A stretch of DNA of 24,858 nucleotides from positions 1 to 24,858 of the forward strand of contig JAEXZY010000153.1 of NCBI GenBank assembly GCA_023404955.1. Direction: 5' to 3'. This document shows, in pieces, positions 13,792 to 21,150 of this stretch (positions are counted from its first letter, which is position 1; each line of letters starts with the position of its first letter). The stretch is from Actinomycetes bacterium. Lineage in GTDB: Bacteria; Actinomycetota; Actinomycetes; Mycobacteriales; Mycobacteriaceae. The position numbers were made by a program, and so were the translations under genes. Under the pieces are notes generated by a model. It ran no database searches, was not told the DNA's origin, and saw only the letters and a program-made list of their open reading frames with translations.

Positions 13792-15072
13792 ATGGTGAGG
13801 TCTTCTCGCCCCGACGTGCCCGACACCGCACCCGCCGTGCGCGGCGCGCTGCGCCTGATGGTCGATCCCGTCTTCGGCTCGCTGTTCTGGGGCAAGATCT
13901 TCTCGGTCGTGGCCGTGTGGACGCACAGCATCGCCGCGGCGATCGTCATGTTCGACGCCACCGGCTCGGCACTGATGGTCGGCCTGGTCGGCGTGGTGCA
14001 GTTCGGGCCCCAGCTCGTGCTGACGCCGACGAGCGGAAAGTGGGCCGACACCGGGGACCCCGCGCGGCAGATCCTGATCGGCCGCGTGATGTGTGTGGTC
14101 GGCTCCGGGTCGGTGGCGGTGAGTCTGCTGACCGCGCCCACGCTCACAGGGTTGTCTGCGGCCGTCCCTGTGCTGCTGGGCACGCTGCTCGTCGGCCTCG
14201 GGTTCGTCGTGGGGGGCCCGGCGATGCAGTCCATCGTGCCGAACCTGATCCGCGACGGCGAGCTCTCCACCGCGATGGCGCTCAACAGCATCCCGATGAC
14301 GATCGGCCGCATTGTCGGGCCTGCCGTCGGGGCTGCGCTGGCCGCGCATCTCGGTCCGGCGTCGGCGTTCGTGACCAGCACCGCCCTGCACCTGGTGTTC
14401 GCGGTGATCCTGCTGGTGGTGCGCTTTCCCGCACCGCCGCCCCGGCGGGCCGGCGCGGATTACCGGGTACGAACCGCGGTGCGCTATGTCCTCGGCGATC
14501 GCCGACTGCTGTTGGCCCTGGTCGCGGTGACCACCGTGGGTATCGCCTCCGACCCGTCGATCACGCTGGCCCCGTCGATGGCCGACGCCCTCGGCGGGGG
14601 CGCCGCGCTGGTCGGGGTGTTGTCCGCCATTTTCGGGGTCGGTGCCGCGATCGGGATGGTGTCCCTCGCCGTGCTGGGTGGTCGCATCCGATCGGTGGTG
14701 GTGTCCTCGGTGGGCCTCTGGGGGCTGGCCGCGGGCAGCGCCCTGCTCGGAATGGGCACCGTGCGTGCGGTCGCGGTGGCCGGTTTCGCGGTGGCGGGAT
14801 TGGGCTTCGGGTGGGCCTTGACCGGGTTGAGCACCGTGGTCCAGGAGTTGGCGCCGGAGGAGCTGCGCGGCCGCATCATGGCGCTGTGGCTGGTCGGCTT
14901 CCTGGGCTCGCGGCCGATCGCCGCCGCCGTTCTCGGTGGCACCGCCGACGCGGTGAACGTCTCGGCGGCCTTCGCGGTTGCGGCGGTGCTGTGTGTGCTG
15001 GTCGCACTGCTGTGCAGGCCGACGCGACTCAGCGTCGACGCCCGAAGCAGCGGCAATCCGGTACGTCCGTGA
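13792..15072 (+). CDS. MFS exporter, EntS/MFS_3-like (426 aa)
   Basis: About 12 hydrophobic segments across 426 residues, in two six-helix halves with a central cytoplasmic loop ('PAPPPRRAGADYRVRTAVRYVLGDRR', about residues 206-231). The first-loop MFS motif is degenerate ('SGKWADTGDPARQ'), and the second half has 'PEELRGRIMALW', a hallmark of the MFS_3/EntS-type efflux group (siderophore or drug exporters). Substrate is not predictable. There is no clear ribosome site before ATG 13792; a palindrome covers that position. It is followed 35 bases later by the acyltransferase gene on the same strand, so they may be co-transcribed. Confidence 0.85.
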   Translation: MVRSSRPDVPDTAPAVRGALRLMVDPVFGSLFWGKIFSVVAVWTHSIAAAIVMFDATGSALMVGLVGVVQFGPQLVLTPTSGKWADTGDPARQILIGRVMCVVGSGSVAVSLLTAPTLTGLSAAVPVLLGTLLVGLGFVVGGPAMQSIVPNLIRDGELSTAMALNSIPMTIGRIVGPAVGAALAAHLGPASAFVTSTALHLVFAVILLVVRFPAPPPRRAGADYRVRTAVRYVLGDRRLLLALVAVTTVGIASDPSITLAPSMADALGGGAALVGVLSAIFGVGAAIGMVSLAVLGGRIRSVVVSSVGLWGLAAGSALLGMGTVRAVAVAGFAVAGLGFGWALTGLSTVVQELAPEELRGRIMALWLVGFLGSRPIAAAVLGGTADAVNVSAAFAVAAVLCVLVALLCRPTRLSVDARSSGNPVRP

Positions 15073-15107
15073 GATTCTGACTCCTGACGTCCACCCCAGG
15101 GGGATCG

Positions 15108-16469
15108 ATGAGCGAGTCCACCGCTGAGTCCGCGACCGGGAGCCCCGTGCCGGCCCGCGAAGGCGCCCTCGACCTGTACCGCTCCGCCGCCGTGCTGCTC
15201 GTCGTCATCGGGCACTGGCTGCTGTCGGTGATGACCTACCGGGACGGTTCCTTCGGCCGCGACAACCCGCTCGTGTTGATGCCGTTCACGCAGTGGATCA
15301 CGTGGTTCTTCCAAGTCGTCCCGGTGTTCTTCGCCGTGGCCGGGTATGCGAGCGCCGCCTCGTGGGAGCGTCTGCCCGCCGACGCGGGCACCGCGGGCAG
15401 GCAGGACTGGATTCGGCGCCGCGTGGCACGCACGCTGGGCCCGACCGGCGTGTATGCCGGTGTCATCGTCGTGGTGATGGCGGTCCTGCTGGCTATGGGC
15501 ATCAGCGGGTCGGTGCTGGAGTTGGGCGGCTGGGCCGTCGCCATGCACCTGTGGTTTCTCGCCGTGTACCTGATGGTGGTCGCGCTGACGCCGCTGGCCG
15601 TCGCGGCGAATCGGCGGTGGGGGCTGTGGGTGCCACTGGTCTTGGCCACCTGTCTGGTGCTCGTCGACGTCGTGGGGATCGCGACCGGCCACCCCGAGAT
15701 CCGAATGGCGAACTACTTCTTCTGCTGGGCCGCGATCTACCAGTTGGGCATCGCATTTCACGACGGCCTGTTGCGCCGGGGCGTGCTGCTCGGCATCGCG
15801 GCGGCAGCCGCACTGGCGTTGCCCGCGCTGGTGACCTGGGGCCCGTATCCCACGGCAATGATCGGCGTACCGGGTGATCGCGTGGAGAACAGTGCACCGC
15901 CGTCAGCGGCCCTGCTGGCGCTCGCCCTGGTGCAGATCGGCGTGCTGTTCGCGCTGGTACCGGCACTCAACCGAATGCTGGCGCGCGGAGTCTGGCCCCG
16001 CGTGATCGGCGTCGCCAACCAGAACGTGATGGCGCTCTACCTGTGGCACATGCTCCCGGTGATCATCGTGACCCTTGTCGGCTACCCCACCGGACTGCTG
16101 CCGCAGCCCCCGCTCGGATCAGGCGCCTGGTGGCTGGCCCGCCTCGAGTGGGAAGTGGTGCTCGCGGTGGTCGCTGCGGCACTGCTGGTGCTGCTGCACC
16201 GGATGCGCCGTGTCGCGGCAGCCGCGTTGCCGACGGTCGCCGTCCCGGTGCCGAAGCCGATCGCCGAGGCGACACTCTACGCAGGCACGGCGGCGTGTGC
16301 GCTGGCTCTGGCGCTGCTGTCCGCGCAGGGGTTTGCGCCCGGCGGGCATCTGCCGGTGGTCGCCACGGCACTGTTCGCGGCCGGCGCACTGCTCGTCGCT
16401 GTGCGTCCTCGCGACGCGGCTCAGTCCCGATCGGCGTCTGGAAGCCCCTCGGGCGGCGGCGTCGCATAG
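15108..16469 (+). CDS. integral-membrane acyltransferase (acyltransferase_3 family)
   Basis: 453 residues with about 10-12 membrane helices. The N-terminal segment 'REGALDLYRSAAVLLVVIGHWLLS' contains the Arg and catalytic-type His (H36) conserved in acyltransferase_3 proteins, which O-acylate exported sugars, lipids or peptidoglycan. 'VFFAVAGYASAASW' matches the second conserved motif. The C-terminal tail (about 435-453) is Ser/Gly/Ala-rich. AGGGGGATCG lies before ATG 15108 as ribosome site. With the GH5-like hydrolase and MFS gene nearby it fits a cell-envelope glycan theme. The last 49 bases overlap a convergent short ORF. Confidence 0.88.
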   Translation: MSESTAESATGSPVPAREGALDLYRSAAVLLVVIGHWLLSVMTYRDGSFGRDNPLVLMPFTQWITWFFQVVPVFFAVAGYASAASWERLPADAGTAGRQDWIRRRVARTLGPTGVYAGVIVVVMAVLLAMGISGSVLELGGWAVAMHLWFLAVYLMVVALTPLAVAANRRWGLWVPLVLATCLVLVDVVGIATGHPEIRMANYFFCWAAIYQLGIAFHDGLLRRGVLLGIAAAAALALPALVTWGPYPTAMIGVPGDRVENSAPPSAALLALALVQIGVLFALVPALNRMLARGVWPRVIGVANQNVMALYLWHMLPVIIVTLVGYPTGLLPQPPLGSGAWWLARLEWEVVLAVVAAALLVLLHRMRRVAAAALPTVAVPVPKPIAEATLYAGTAACALALALLSAQGFAPGGHLPVVATALFAAGALLVAVRPRDAAQSRSASGSPSGGGVA

Positions 16470-16540
16470 GCGGGATTGGCCGGCGGCACACCCTTCTCGG
16501 AATCGGCGACGGATTCGTTCGGATCGTCGGGCGTCGTCAT
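16421..16540 (-). CDS. short Pro/Asp-rich protein (39 aa), coupled to upstream ORF
   Basis: Reads from ATG 16540 to TGA 16421: starts MTTPDDPNESVADSEK and ends PEGLPDADRD. Its ATG shares a base with the upstream 60-residue gene stop (TGATG), indicating translational coupling. The composition (Pro, Asp, Ser) is disordered and low in hydrophobics. It overlaps the 3' end of the acyltransferase by 49 bases on the opposite strand. Similar short acidic proteins are common in mycobacteria. Function unknown. Confidence 0.55.
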   Translation of the reverse strand: MTTPDDPNESVADSEKGVPPANPAYATPPPEGLPDADRD

Positions 16541-16722
16541 CACTGCTGCCTCCGGTCTTCGGCCACCACGTCACGCTCGTGCTGGGTGCGCCGAGCCAGT
16601 TCATCGTCATCCGGATGGTTGGACGCCTTGGCGTGTTCGTGGCGGTCAGGGTGGGCCTCTTCAGTGGGCACCAGGACCTCGTCGAGGTCGGCGGGATCGT
16701 CAGCAGATGCGTCGGTGGTCAT
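16540..16722 (-). CDS. short acidic His-rich hypothetical protein (60 aa)
   Basis: Highly charged 60-residue protein: an acidic N-terminal third (MTTDASADDPADLDEVLVP), a middle with several His ('HPDRHEHAKASNHPDDDEL') and an Arg/Gln tail. No fold can be assigned, and it is probably disordered. ATG 16722 has AAGGG eight bases upstream, a fair ribosome site. It is followed by the coupled 39-residue ORF. The pair reads away from the 47-residue gene and the region 16723-16926. Confidence 0.6.
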   Translation of the reverse strand: MTTDASADDPADLDEVLVPTEEAHPDRHEHAKASNHPDDDELARRTQHERDVVAEDRRQQ

Positions 16723-16800
16723 GACTTGGGCCCTTACCCGTTCCGCCGTCGGCTATGCCCGGTGACGGCGCTCACTGTCCGCAAACTCACATGTCAGCAA

Positions 16801-16821
16801 GTTGATTTACGTGGAATTAAC
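16801..16821. promoter_or_regulatory. AT-rich imperfect palindrome in the divergent intergenic region
   Basis: GTTGATT (16801-16807), spacer TACGTGG, AATTAAC (16815-16821), six of seven arm positions pairing. It stands out as AT-rich in GC-rich DNA, between the minus-strand short ORFs and the plus-strand 47-residue gene. It may be a regulator site. The rest of 16723-16926 shows a small GC hairpin (GGGCGA-TCC-TCGCCC) and no clear promoter. Confidence 0.3.
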
Positions 16822-16926
16822 ACGGAAGCATGTCCGGTTGTGCCTGCGGGGAGGGCGATCCTCGCCCCGTAGGCCACACACAAGCACCCCGGCACCCCGG
16901 GGAATCGAACAAGGAGTACACGCACC

Positions 16927-17070
16927 ATGTCTGTCGCGCAGTTCCGCGCCAACCTCAAGCTCGCCAGGGATCGGCGCCGTCTCTACGCGCGGATCCGTTC
17001 GCTGCCCGACTCGTCGATTCGCGACGAACTGGTGGCCGTCGCCGAGCGGTACGAATCCGCTCAGAGCTGA
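16927..17070 (+). CDS. small basic conserved hypothetical protein (47 aa)
   Basis: Reads MSVAQFRANLKLARDRRRLY then 'ARIRSLPDSSIRDELVAVAERYESAQS'. It is a predicted helix-loop-helix with a basic first helix and acidic second helix. No Cys and no membrane segment. AAGGAG lies ten bases upstream of ATG 16927, somewhat far but usable. An ideal intrinsic terminator begins 23 bases after the stop, so it forms a monocistronic unit with a leader of up to about 100 bases. Function unknown; a small nucleic-acid or protein binder is possible, but that is a guess. Confidence 0.7.
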   Translation: MSVAQFRANLKLARDRRRLYARIRSLPDSSIRDELVAVAERYESAQS

Positions 17071-17092
17071 CGCCCCGCCAGCAACCCAACTG

Positions 17093-17124
17093 AAGCCGGT
17101 GACCTCGTGGTCACCGGCTTTTTT
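17093..17124 (+). terminator. intrinsic terminator, 12-bp perfect stem plus T tract
   Basis: AAGCCGGTGACC, loop TCGT, GGTCACCGGCTT, then further T to 17124. All 12 stem pairs match and six consecutive T end the structure. It closes the 47-residue gene. The stop codon of the convergent MFS gene (17111-17113) lies inside the stem; there is no T tract for that direction. Confidence 0.9.
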
Positions 17125-18340
17125 GATGCTCGTCCATCGTCACGTCCTTGGCCGCCCACAGCGTCGAGACCGCCTGCGGAACGAGAACCAGAGACAGAAC
17201 GGCCATGGCGACAGTCCACGACCCCGTCACGTCGTGCAGCGCACCGATCGCGACCGGACCGATCGCCGCGACGACATATCCGACACTCTGCGCCATGCCG
17301 GACACCTGACTTGTCTGGTCGGTGGAGGTGCTGCGCAGCACCATGAACAACAACGCCAGGCTGATCGACGCGCCCGGGCCCGCCATCACCAGCATCGCCC
17401 ACAACGTCGGCGCCGCCGTCGTCGTCAACAAACCGACGAAACCCACCGCGGTCAGCGACAACGCCGCCATCGTGAGCACCCGCTGATCCGCGTACCGCCC
17501 CGCCACGATCGGCGCCACCAGCGACATCACAAGACCGGCCACCTGACCGAGCGCCAGCACCGCACCTGCGCCGCTGGCCGACATGCCCCGGTCCACGAGG
17601 AACTCGGGCAGCCACGCGGTGAACGTGTAGAAGATGAACGACTGCGCCGCCATGAAGGTGGTGATGGCCCACGCGATCGGATTGCGCCACAGCGACGCAG
17701 CCGGCCGCCCGGTGCTGATCCGGTGCACGCGACGCAGCTGCGGCACCCACAGCAGCAGTGCCGTCGCCGCGCACACCCCCCAGCTGGCGAGCGTGAGCCG
17801 CCAGTTGCCGTTCAGTGCGTCGTCGATCGGGATCGTCAGCGCCGCAGCAGCCGCGGCGCCGCCCGAGAGCGTCATCGAGTACAGGCCGGTCATCAGTCCG
17901 GAGCGGTGCACGAAGTCGCGTTTGATCAGCGACGGCAGCACCACGTTGCAGACCCCGATGCCGACGCCGGCAAGTGCTGACCCGGCGAACAGCGCCGCCG
18001 GCGTGGGTACCAGTCGCACGGTACTCGCGACGACGAGGACGACCATCGCGCCGAACACCGTCCGCTCGATGCCGAACCGCGCCGCGCACCGGGGAGCCAG
18101 CGGAGCGACCAGGCCGAAGACCAGCACCGGAAGCGTGGTGAGCAGGCCGGTGACCCCGCTGCCCCACCCGGTCGCCGCCTTGATGTCCCCCACCAGCGGC
18201 GCCACCGCCACCACGGCCGGCCGTAAATTCGCCGCGACCAACATGATCGCGATCGCGGACAGAATCGTCACAACTCCCGACTGCGGCCGTTGATGCGTTA
18301 CCGTCGAAGGAACCGCTGCGGTGCTGGGGGCCTTGCTCAC
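17111..18340 (-). CDS. MFS transporter, CynX/NimT-like (409 aa)
   Basis: A 12-helix transporter. The opening helix 'ILSAIAIMLVAANLRPAVVAVAPLV' with the conserved 'ANLRP' is diagnostic of the CynX/NimT (cyanate/nitroimidazole-type) MFS branch. 'GVGIGVCNVVLPSLIKRDF' and 'RSGLMTGLYSMTLSGGAA' are further motifs of the same group. Substrates in this branch are small anions or drug-like compounds and cannot be predicted. GTG 18340 was chosen because GGAAGAA lies just upstream and the length fits the family; more upstream in-frame sequence enters the divergent regulator promoter region. The last codons sit within the terminator stem of the convergent gene. Confidence 0.85.
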   Translation of the reverse strand: MSKAPSTAAVPSTVTHQRPQSGVVTILSAIAIMLVAANLRPAVVAVAPLVGDIKAATGWGSGVTGLLTTLPVLVFGLVAPLAPRCAARFGIERTVFGAMVVLVVASTVRLVPTPAALFAGSALAGVGIGVCNVVLPSLIKRDFVHRSGLMTGLYSMTLSGGAAAAAALTIPIDDALNGNWRLTLASWGVCAATALLLWVPQLRRVHRISTGRPAASLWRNPIAWAITTFMAAQSFIFYTFTAWLPEFLVDRGMSASGAGAVLALGQVAGLVMSLVAPIVAGRYADQRVLTMAALSLTAVGFVGLLTTTAAPTLWAMLVMAGPGASISLALLFMVLRSTSTDQTSQVSGMAQSVGYVVAAIGPVAIGALHDVTGSWTVAMAVLSLVLVPQAVSTLWAAKDVTMDEHQKSR

Positions 18341-18369
18341 TTCTTCCAGGGTGGTCCGCCCACTGCAGC

Positions 18370-18386
18370 CAAGGCAAATCGCCTTG
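18370..18386. promoter_or_regulatory. inverted repeat CAAGGC-AAATC-GCCTTG between MFS and phosphatase genes
   Basis: Perfect 6-bp arms with a 5-base AT-rich centre, in the 93-base divergent intergenic region. It is placed like an operator controlling either the MFS gene or the sensor operon. A TAGAGT -10-like box at 18413-18418 lies downstream of it in the phosphatase direction. Confidence 0.35.
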
Positions 18387-18433
18387 TCACCGAACCAGCG
18401 CCGAACCGGGCGTAGAGTGATCAACGACATCGA

Positions 18434-20098
18434 ATGGGGGTTGACGTGCGTGAGAACGCTAGCCCCGAACTGGCCGTCGGCGTCGTCACCGAGCCCAGCT
18501 GGGACACCACCTGGGACAAGGTCCCCCACCCCGTGGTCGTCGTCGACGCGGATGGCGTGATCCGCGCTGCGAGTCCGGCGGCATCAGCGATCTTTCCCGC
18601 GGCACAACCCGGCGCAGTCCTCTCCGATTGCGCCCCCGCGTGGCTGACCGCCGCCCATCTGGAACTGTCCTCGTCGGCCACCGGTGACGTCGCGGGCCGA
18701 GCGATTGAGGCACGGTCGACGATGCTGCCGGCGGGCGCGGTGGCGTGGTGGCTGTTGGCCGACACCCACCAAGCCCTGCTGCACGCCCAGGACGCGGTGG
18801 GCCGCGAACGTGACCGGGCCGCGTTCCTCGACGAGGCGTCCACGGAGCTGATGGCGTCGTTGAACGTCGAACGCTGCATGGAGGCGACGGCGCGGATGGC
18901 GGCGCGCCACCTCGCCGACGCCGCGGTCGTCGTAGCGCCCGCGACGCGCCGTCAGATCTCCCTGGTGTGCGCCGGCCCCGACGGCACCATCGAGCAGCGC
19001 ACCGTCGATGGCGGGCCCGAGCTGGTTTCCGGCCTCGCCGAGGCCCTGCGCGGCTTCCCACCCGTGCCGTCGCGCTGGATCGATCCGGCCATGGTGCCCG
19101 AGTGGCTGATCCCGGCGGGCTTTTCCGGCCCCGTCGGTTCCGTCGTCATCACCCCGCTGCCCGGCCACGGCGTGCCCGCCGGCGCGCTGGTGCTCCTGCG
19201 CCAGACCTCGCAGATGGCGTTCAGCGACGGCGAGGAGGTGTTCGCGCGGCTCTTCGCGGCCCGCGCCGGTGCCGCCCTGTCCGCCGCCCGCCTGTACGGC
19301 GAGCAGGCCGCGATCACCCGAACCCTGATGCGTGACCTGCTGCCGCCGCAGCTGCACCGCTTCCACGGCATCGAGTTGGCCGGGGGGTACCGCGCCTCGG
19401 AGGACGACCACCTGATCAGCGGCGACTTCTACGACGTGCACCCGGCAGCCACCCCGGAGGACGAGACGCTGGTCGTGCTCGGTGACGTCTGCGACAAGGG
19501 CCTCGAGGCCGCGCTGGTCACCGGCAAGATCCGCAACACCCTGCAGGCACTCGCGCCGCTGGCCGACGACCACGCCGGCGTGCTGCGGCTACTCAACAGC
19601 GCACTGCTGTCCGCCGAGCACACGAAGTTCGCGACGTTGGTGCTGGCGTCGGTCTGCCGTCGCGACGGGCAGGTGTGTCTGCGCCTGACCAGCGCCGGTC
19701 ATCTCGCGCCGTTGATCGTGCGCGCCGACGGCCGGGTGGAGGAAGCCGACACCCGCGGCACGCTGGTCGGGGCGCTGCCCGAGATCAAGTCGTCCACGTT
19801 CGAAACCACCCTGGCACCGGGTGAGACGTGCCTGTTGTTCACCGACGGAGTGACCGAGGCGCACGGCGGGCCGACAGGCACCGTCATGTTCGGGGAGCCC
19901 CGGTTGACCGCCGCTCTCCAGGAATGCGCAGGCATGCCGGCCGAAGCTGTGGTCGAGCGCATCATGATGCTCACCTCCCAGTGGGTGAAGGGCCGCCCGC
20001 ACGACGACATCGCCGTCGTGGCGATCACCTGCCCCCGCCGAGCCCACCTCAGCGCGGTCGATGGACACACCGCGGGCAGGTACACCGCGACCGCATGA
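18434..20098 (+). CDS. PAS-GAF-SpoIIE (PP2C-type) serine phosphatase, RsbU/RsbP-like
   Basis: 554 residues: a PAS-like domain (about 27-112, 'HPVVVVDADGVIRAASPAA'), a helical linker (113-135), a GAF domain (about 135-290) and a SpoIIE/PP2C domain (about 295-532). The phosphatase entry 'LMRDLLPPQLHRFHGIELAGGYR' is typical of RsbU-type enzymes. Metal-binding acids sit in 'GDFYD' (330-334), 'LGDVCDKG' (349-356), 'FTDGVTEA' (469-476) and 'DDIAVVAI' (524-531), so it is likely active. Such enzymes dephosphorylate a STAS antagonist to free a sigma factor. GTG 18446, with GGGGG five bases before, is a credible alternative start four codons downstream. The stop overlaps the cobalamin gene (ATGA). Confidence 0.92.
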   Translation: MGVDVRENASPELAVGVVTEPSWDTTWDKVPHPVVVVDADGVIRAASPAASAIFPAAQPGAVLSDCAPAWLTAAHLELSSSATGDVAGRAIEARSTMLPAGAVAWWLLADTHQALLHAQDAVGRERDRAAFLDEASTELMASLNVERCMEATARMAARHLADAAVVVAPATRRQISLVCAGPDGTIEQRTVDGGPELVSGLAEALRGFPPVPSRWIDPAMVPEWLIPAGFSGPVGSVVITPLPGHGVPAGALVLLRQTSQMAFSDGEEVFARLFAARAGAALSAARLYGEQAAITRTLMRDLLPPQLHRFHGIELAGGYRASEDDHLISGDFYDVHPAATPEDETLVVLGDVCDKGLEAALVTGKIRNTLQALAPLADDHAGVLRLLNSALLSAEHTKFATLVLASVCRRDGQVCLRLTSAGHLAPLIVRADGRVEEADTRGTLVGALPEIKSSTFETTLAPGETCLLFTDGVTEAHGGPTGTVMFGEPRLTAALQECAGMPAEAVVERIMMLTSQWVKGRPHDDIAVVAITCPRRAHLSAVDGHTAGRYTATA

Positions 20099-21150
20099 AC
20101 ACCACGATCGACAGGCTCTGGGCCGCGCTCCTCGACGGTGACGAATACGCCGCCGCAGCAGCGGTGCTCGATGCCGCCGAGACCGGGGTTCCCTGCGAGG
20201 AGCTGCTGCTCGACGTCATCGCACCCGTGCAGCAGCGCGTGGGCGCGGAATGGGCGGCCAATCGGATCACCGTGGTCCAGGAGCACGTCGCCACCGCGAT
20301 CAACGATCGGGTGATCGCAGCCCTGGCCCACCACGGCGCATGCCGACCACCGGCGACATCGGCGGGCCGGGTCACGGTCGCGTGTGTCGACGGCGAGTGG
20401 CACGCCCTGCCCGCCCGGCTGCTCGCCGAGGTGCTGCGCCTGCGCGGATGGCAGGTCGACTTCCTGGGCGCGCAGGTGCCCACGCCTCATCTGATTGCGC
20501 ACCTGCATCAATACGGCCCCGACGCGGTGGCGCTGTCCTGCATGATCCCGACGCGTCTGCCCACCGCCCACGCCGCGATCACGGCATGCCAGGCCGCTGG
20601 GGTCCCGGTGCTCGCCGGGGGCGCCGGCTTCGGACCGGACGGCCGCTTCGCCTCGCTCCTGGGAGCTGACGCGTGGGCGCCCGATGCGCGGACCGCGGCC
20701 ACGCTGCTGGCCGACGGGGTGCCGCGGCGTACGCCGTGCGCACCGCATCTACCCGTCGACGACCTGCCGCATCTGGCTGACCAGGAGTACACGATGGTCA
20801 GCTCGGCGGCGGGCAACCTGGTCGCGACGACGGTGACGGAGCTGGAGAGCCGGTTTCCCGCGATGCGCGACTACACCGAGCAGCAGCGTCAGCACACCAT
20901 CGAGGACATCGCGCACATCGTCGACTTCCTCGCGACCGCGCTGTACACCGACGACGATGCGCTGTTCACCGACTTCGTCACCTGGACCGCCGAGATCCTG
21001 ACCGCCCGTGGGGTGCCCGCGGCGTCGTTGCATCCCGCACTCGACGTACTGGCCGCCCATCTGTCCGAATTTCCCCGAACCCAGCGCCTCCTCGCCGCGG
21101 CACACCGTGCCCTCGGCAGGGCCCCGATCGACCAGGCAGCATCTGCATGA
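20095..21150 (+). CDS. cobalamin-binding sensor protein with W-x9-EH motif
   Basis: 351 residues. Residues about 1-85 form the four-helix B12-binding cap and hold W53 and E63-H64 with exactly nine residues between, the motif that marks the CarH/LitR AdoCbl photosensory domain. Residues about 90-210 are the Rossmann B12-binding domain, with His103 in 'DGEWHALPARL' as candidate lower cobalt ligand, 'WQVDFLGAQVP' and 'LAGGAGFGPDGR'. No MerR DNA-binding domain is present. The C-terminal third (about 235-345) is a separate helical domain I cannot name. It overlaps both neighbours by four bases, so it is made together with the phosphatase and STAS protein, and probably senses light or B12 state for them. 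Confidence 0.85.
   Translation: MNTTIDRLWAALLDGDEYAAAAAVLDAAETGVPCEELLLDVIAPVQQRVGAEWAANRITVVQEHVATAINDRVIAALAHHGACRPPATSAGRVTVACVDGEWHALPARLLAEVLRLRGWQVDFLGAQVPTPHLIAHLHQYGPDAVALSCMIPTRLPTAHAAITACQAAGVPVLAGGAGFGPDGRFASLLGADAWAPDARTAATLLADGVPRRTPCAPHLPVDDLPHLADQEYTMVSSAAGNLVATTVTELESRFPAMRDYTEQQRQHTIEDIAHIVDFLATALYTDDDALFTDFVTWTAEILTARGVPAASLHPALDVLAAHLSEFPRTQRLLAAAHRALGRAPIDQAASA

Noticed and set aside
14484..15761. 425-codon minus-strand frame across the MFS and acyltransferase genes
   Set aside because: Crosses two well-supported opposite-strand genes and gives Arg/His/Pro-rich nonsense without membrane segments or motifs.
18384..18418. TTGTCA ... TAGAGT as a complete housekeeping promoter for the phosphatase
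   Set aside because: The spacer is 23 bases, too long for a standard promoter. Only the -10-like box is kept as a weak hint.
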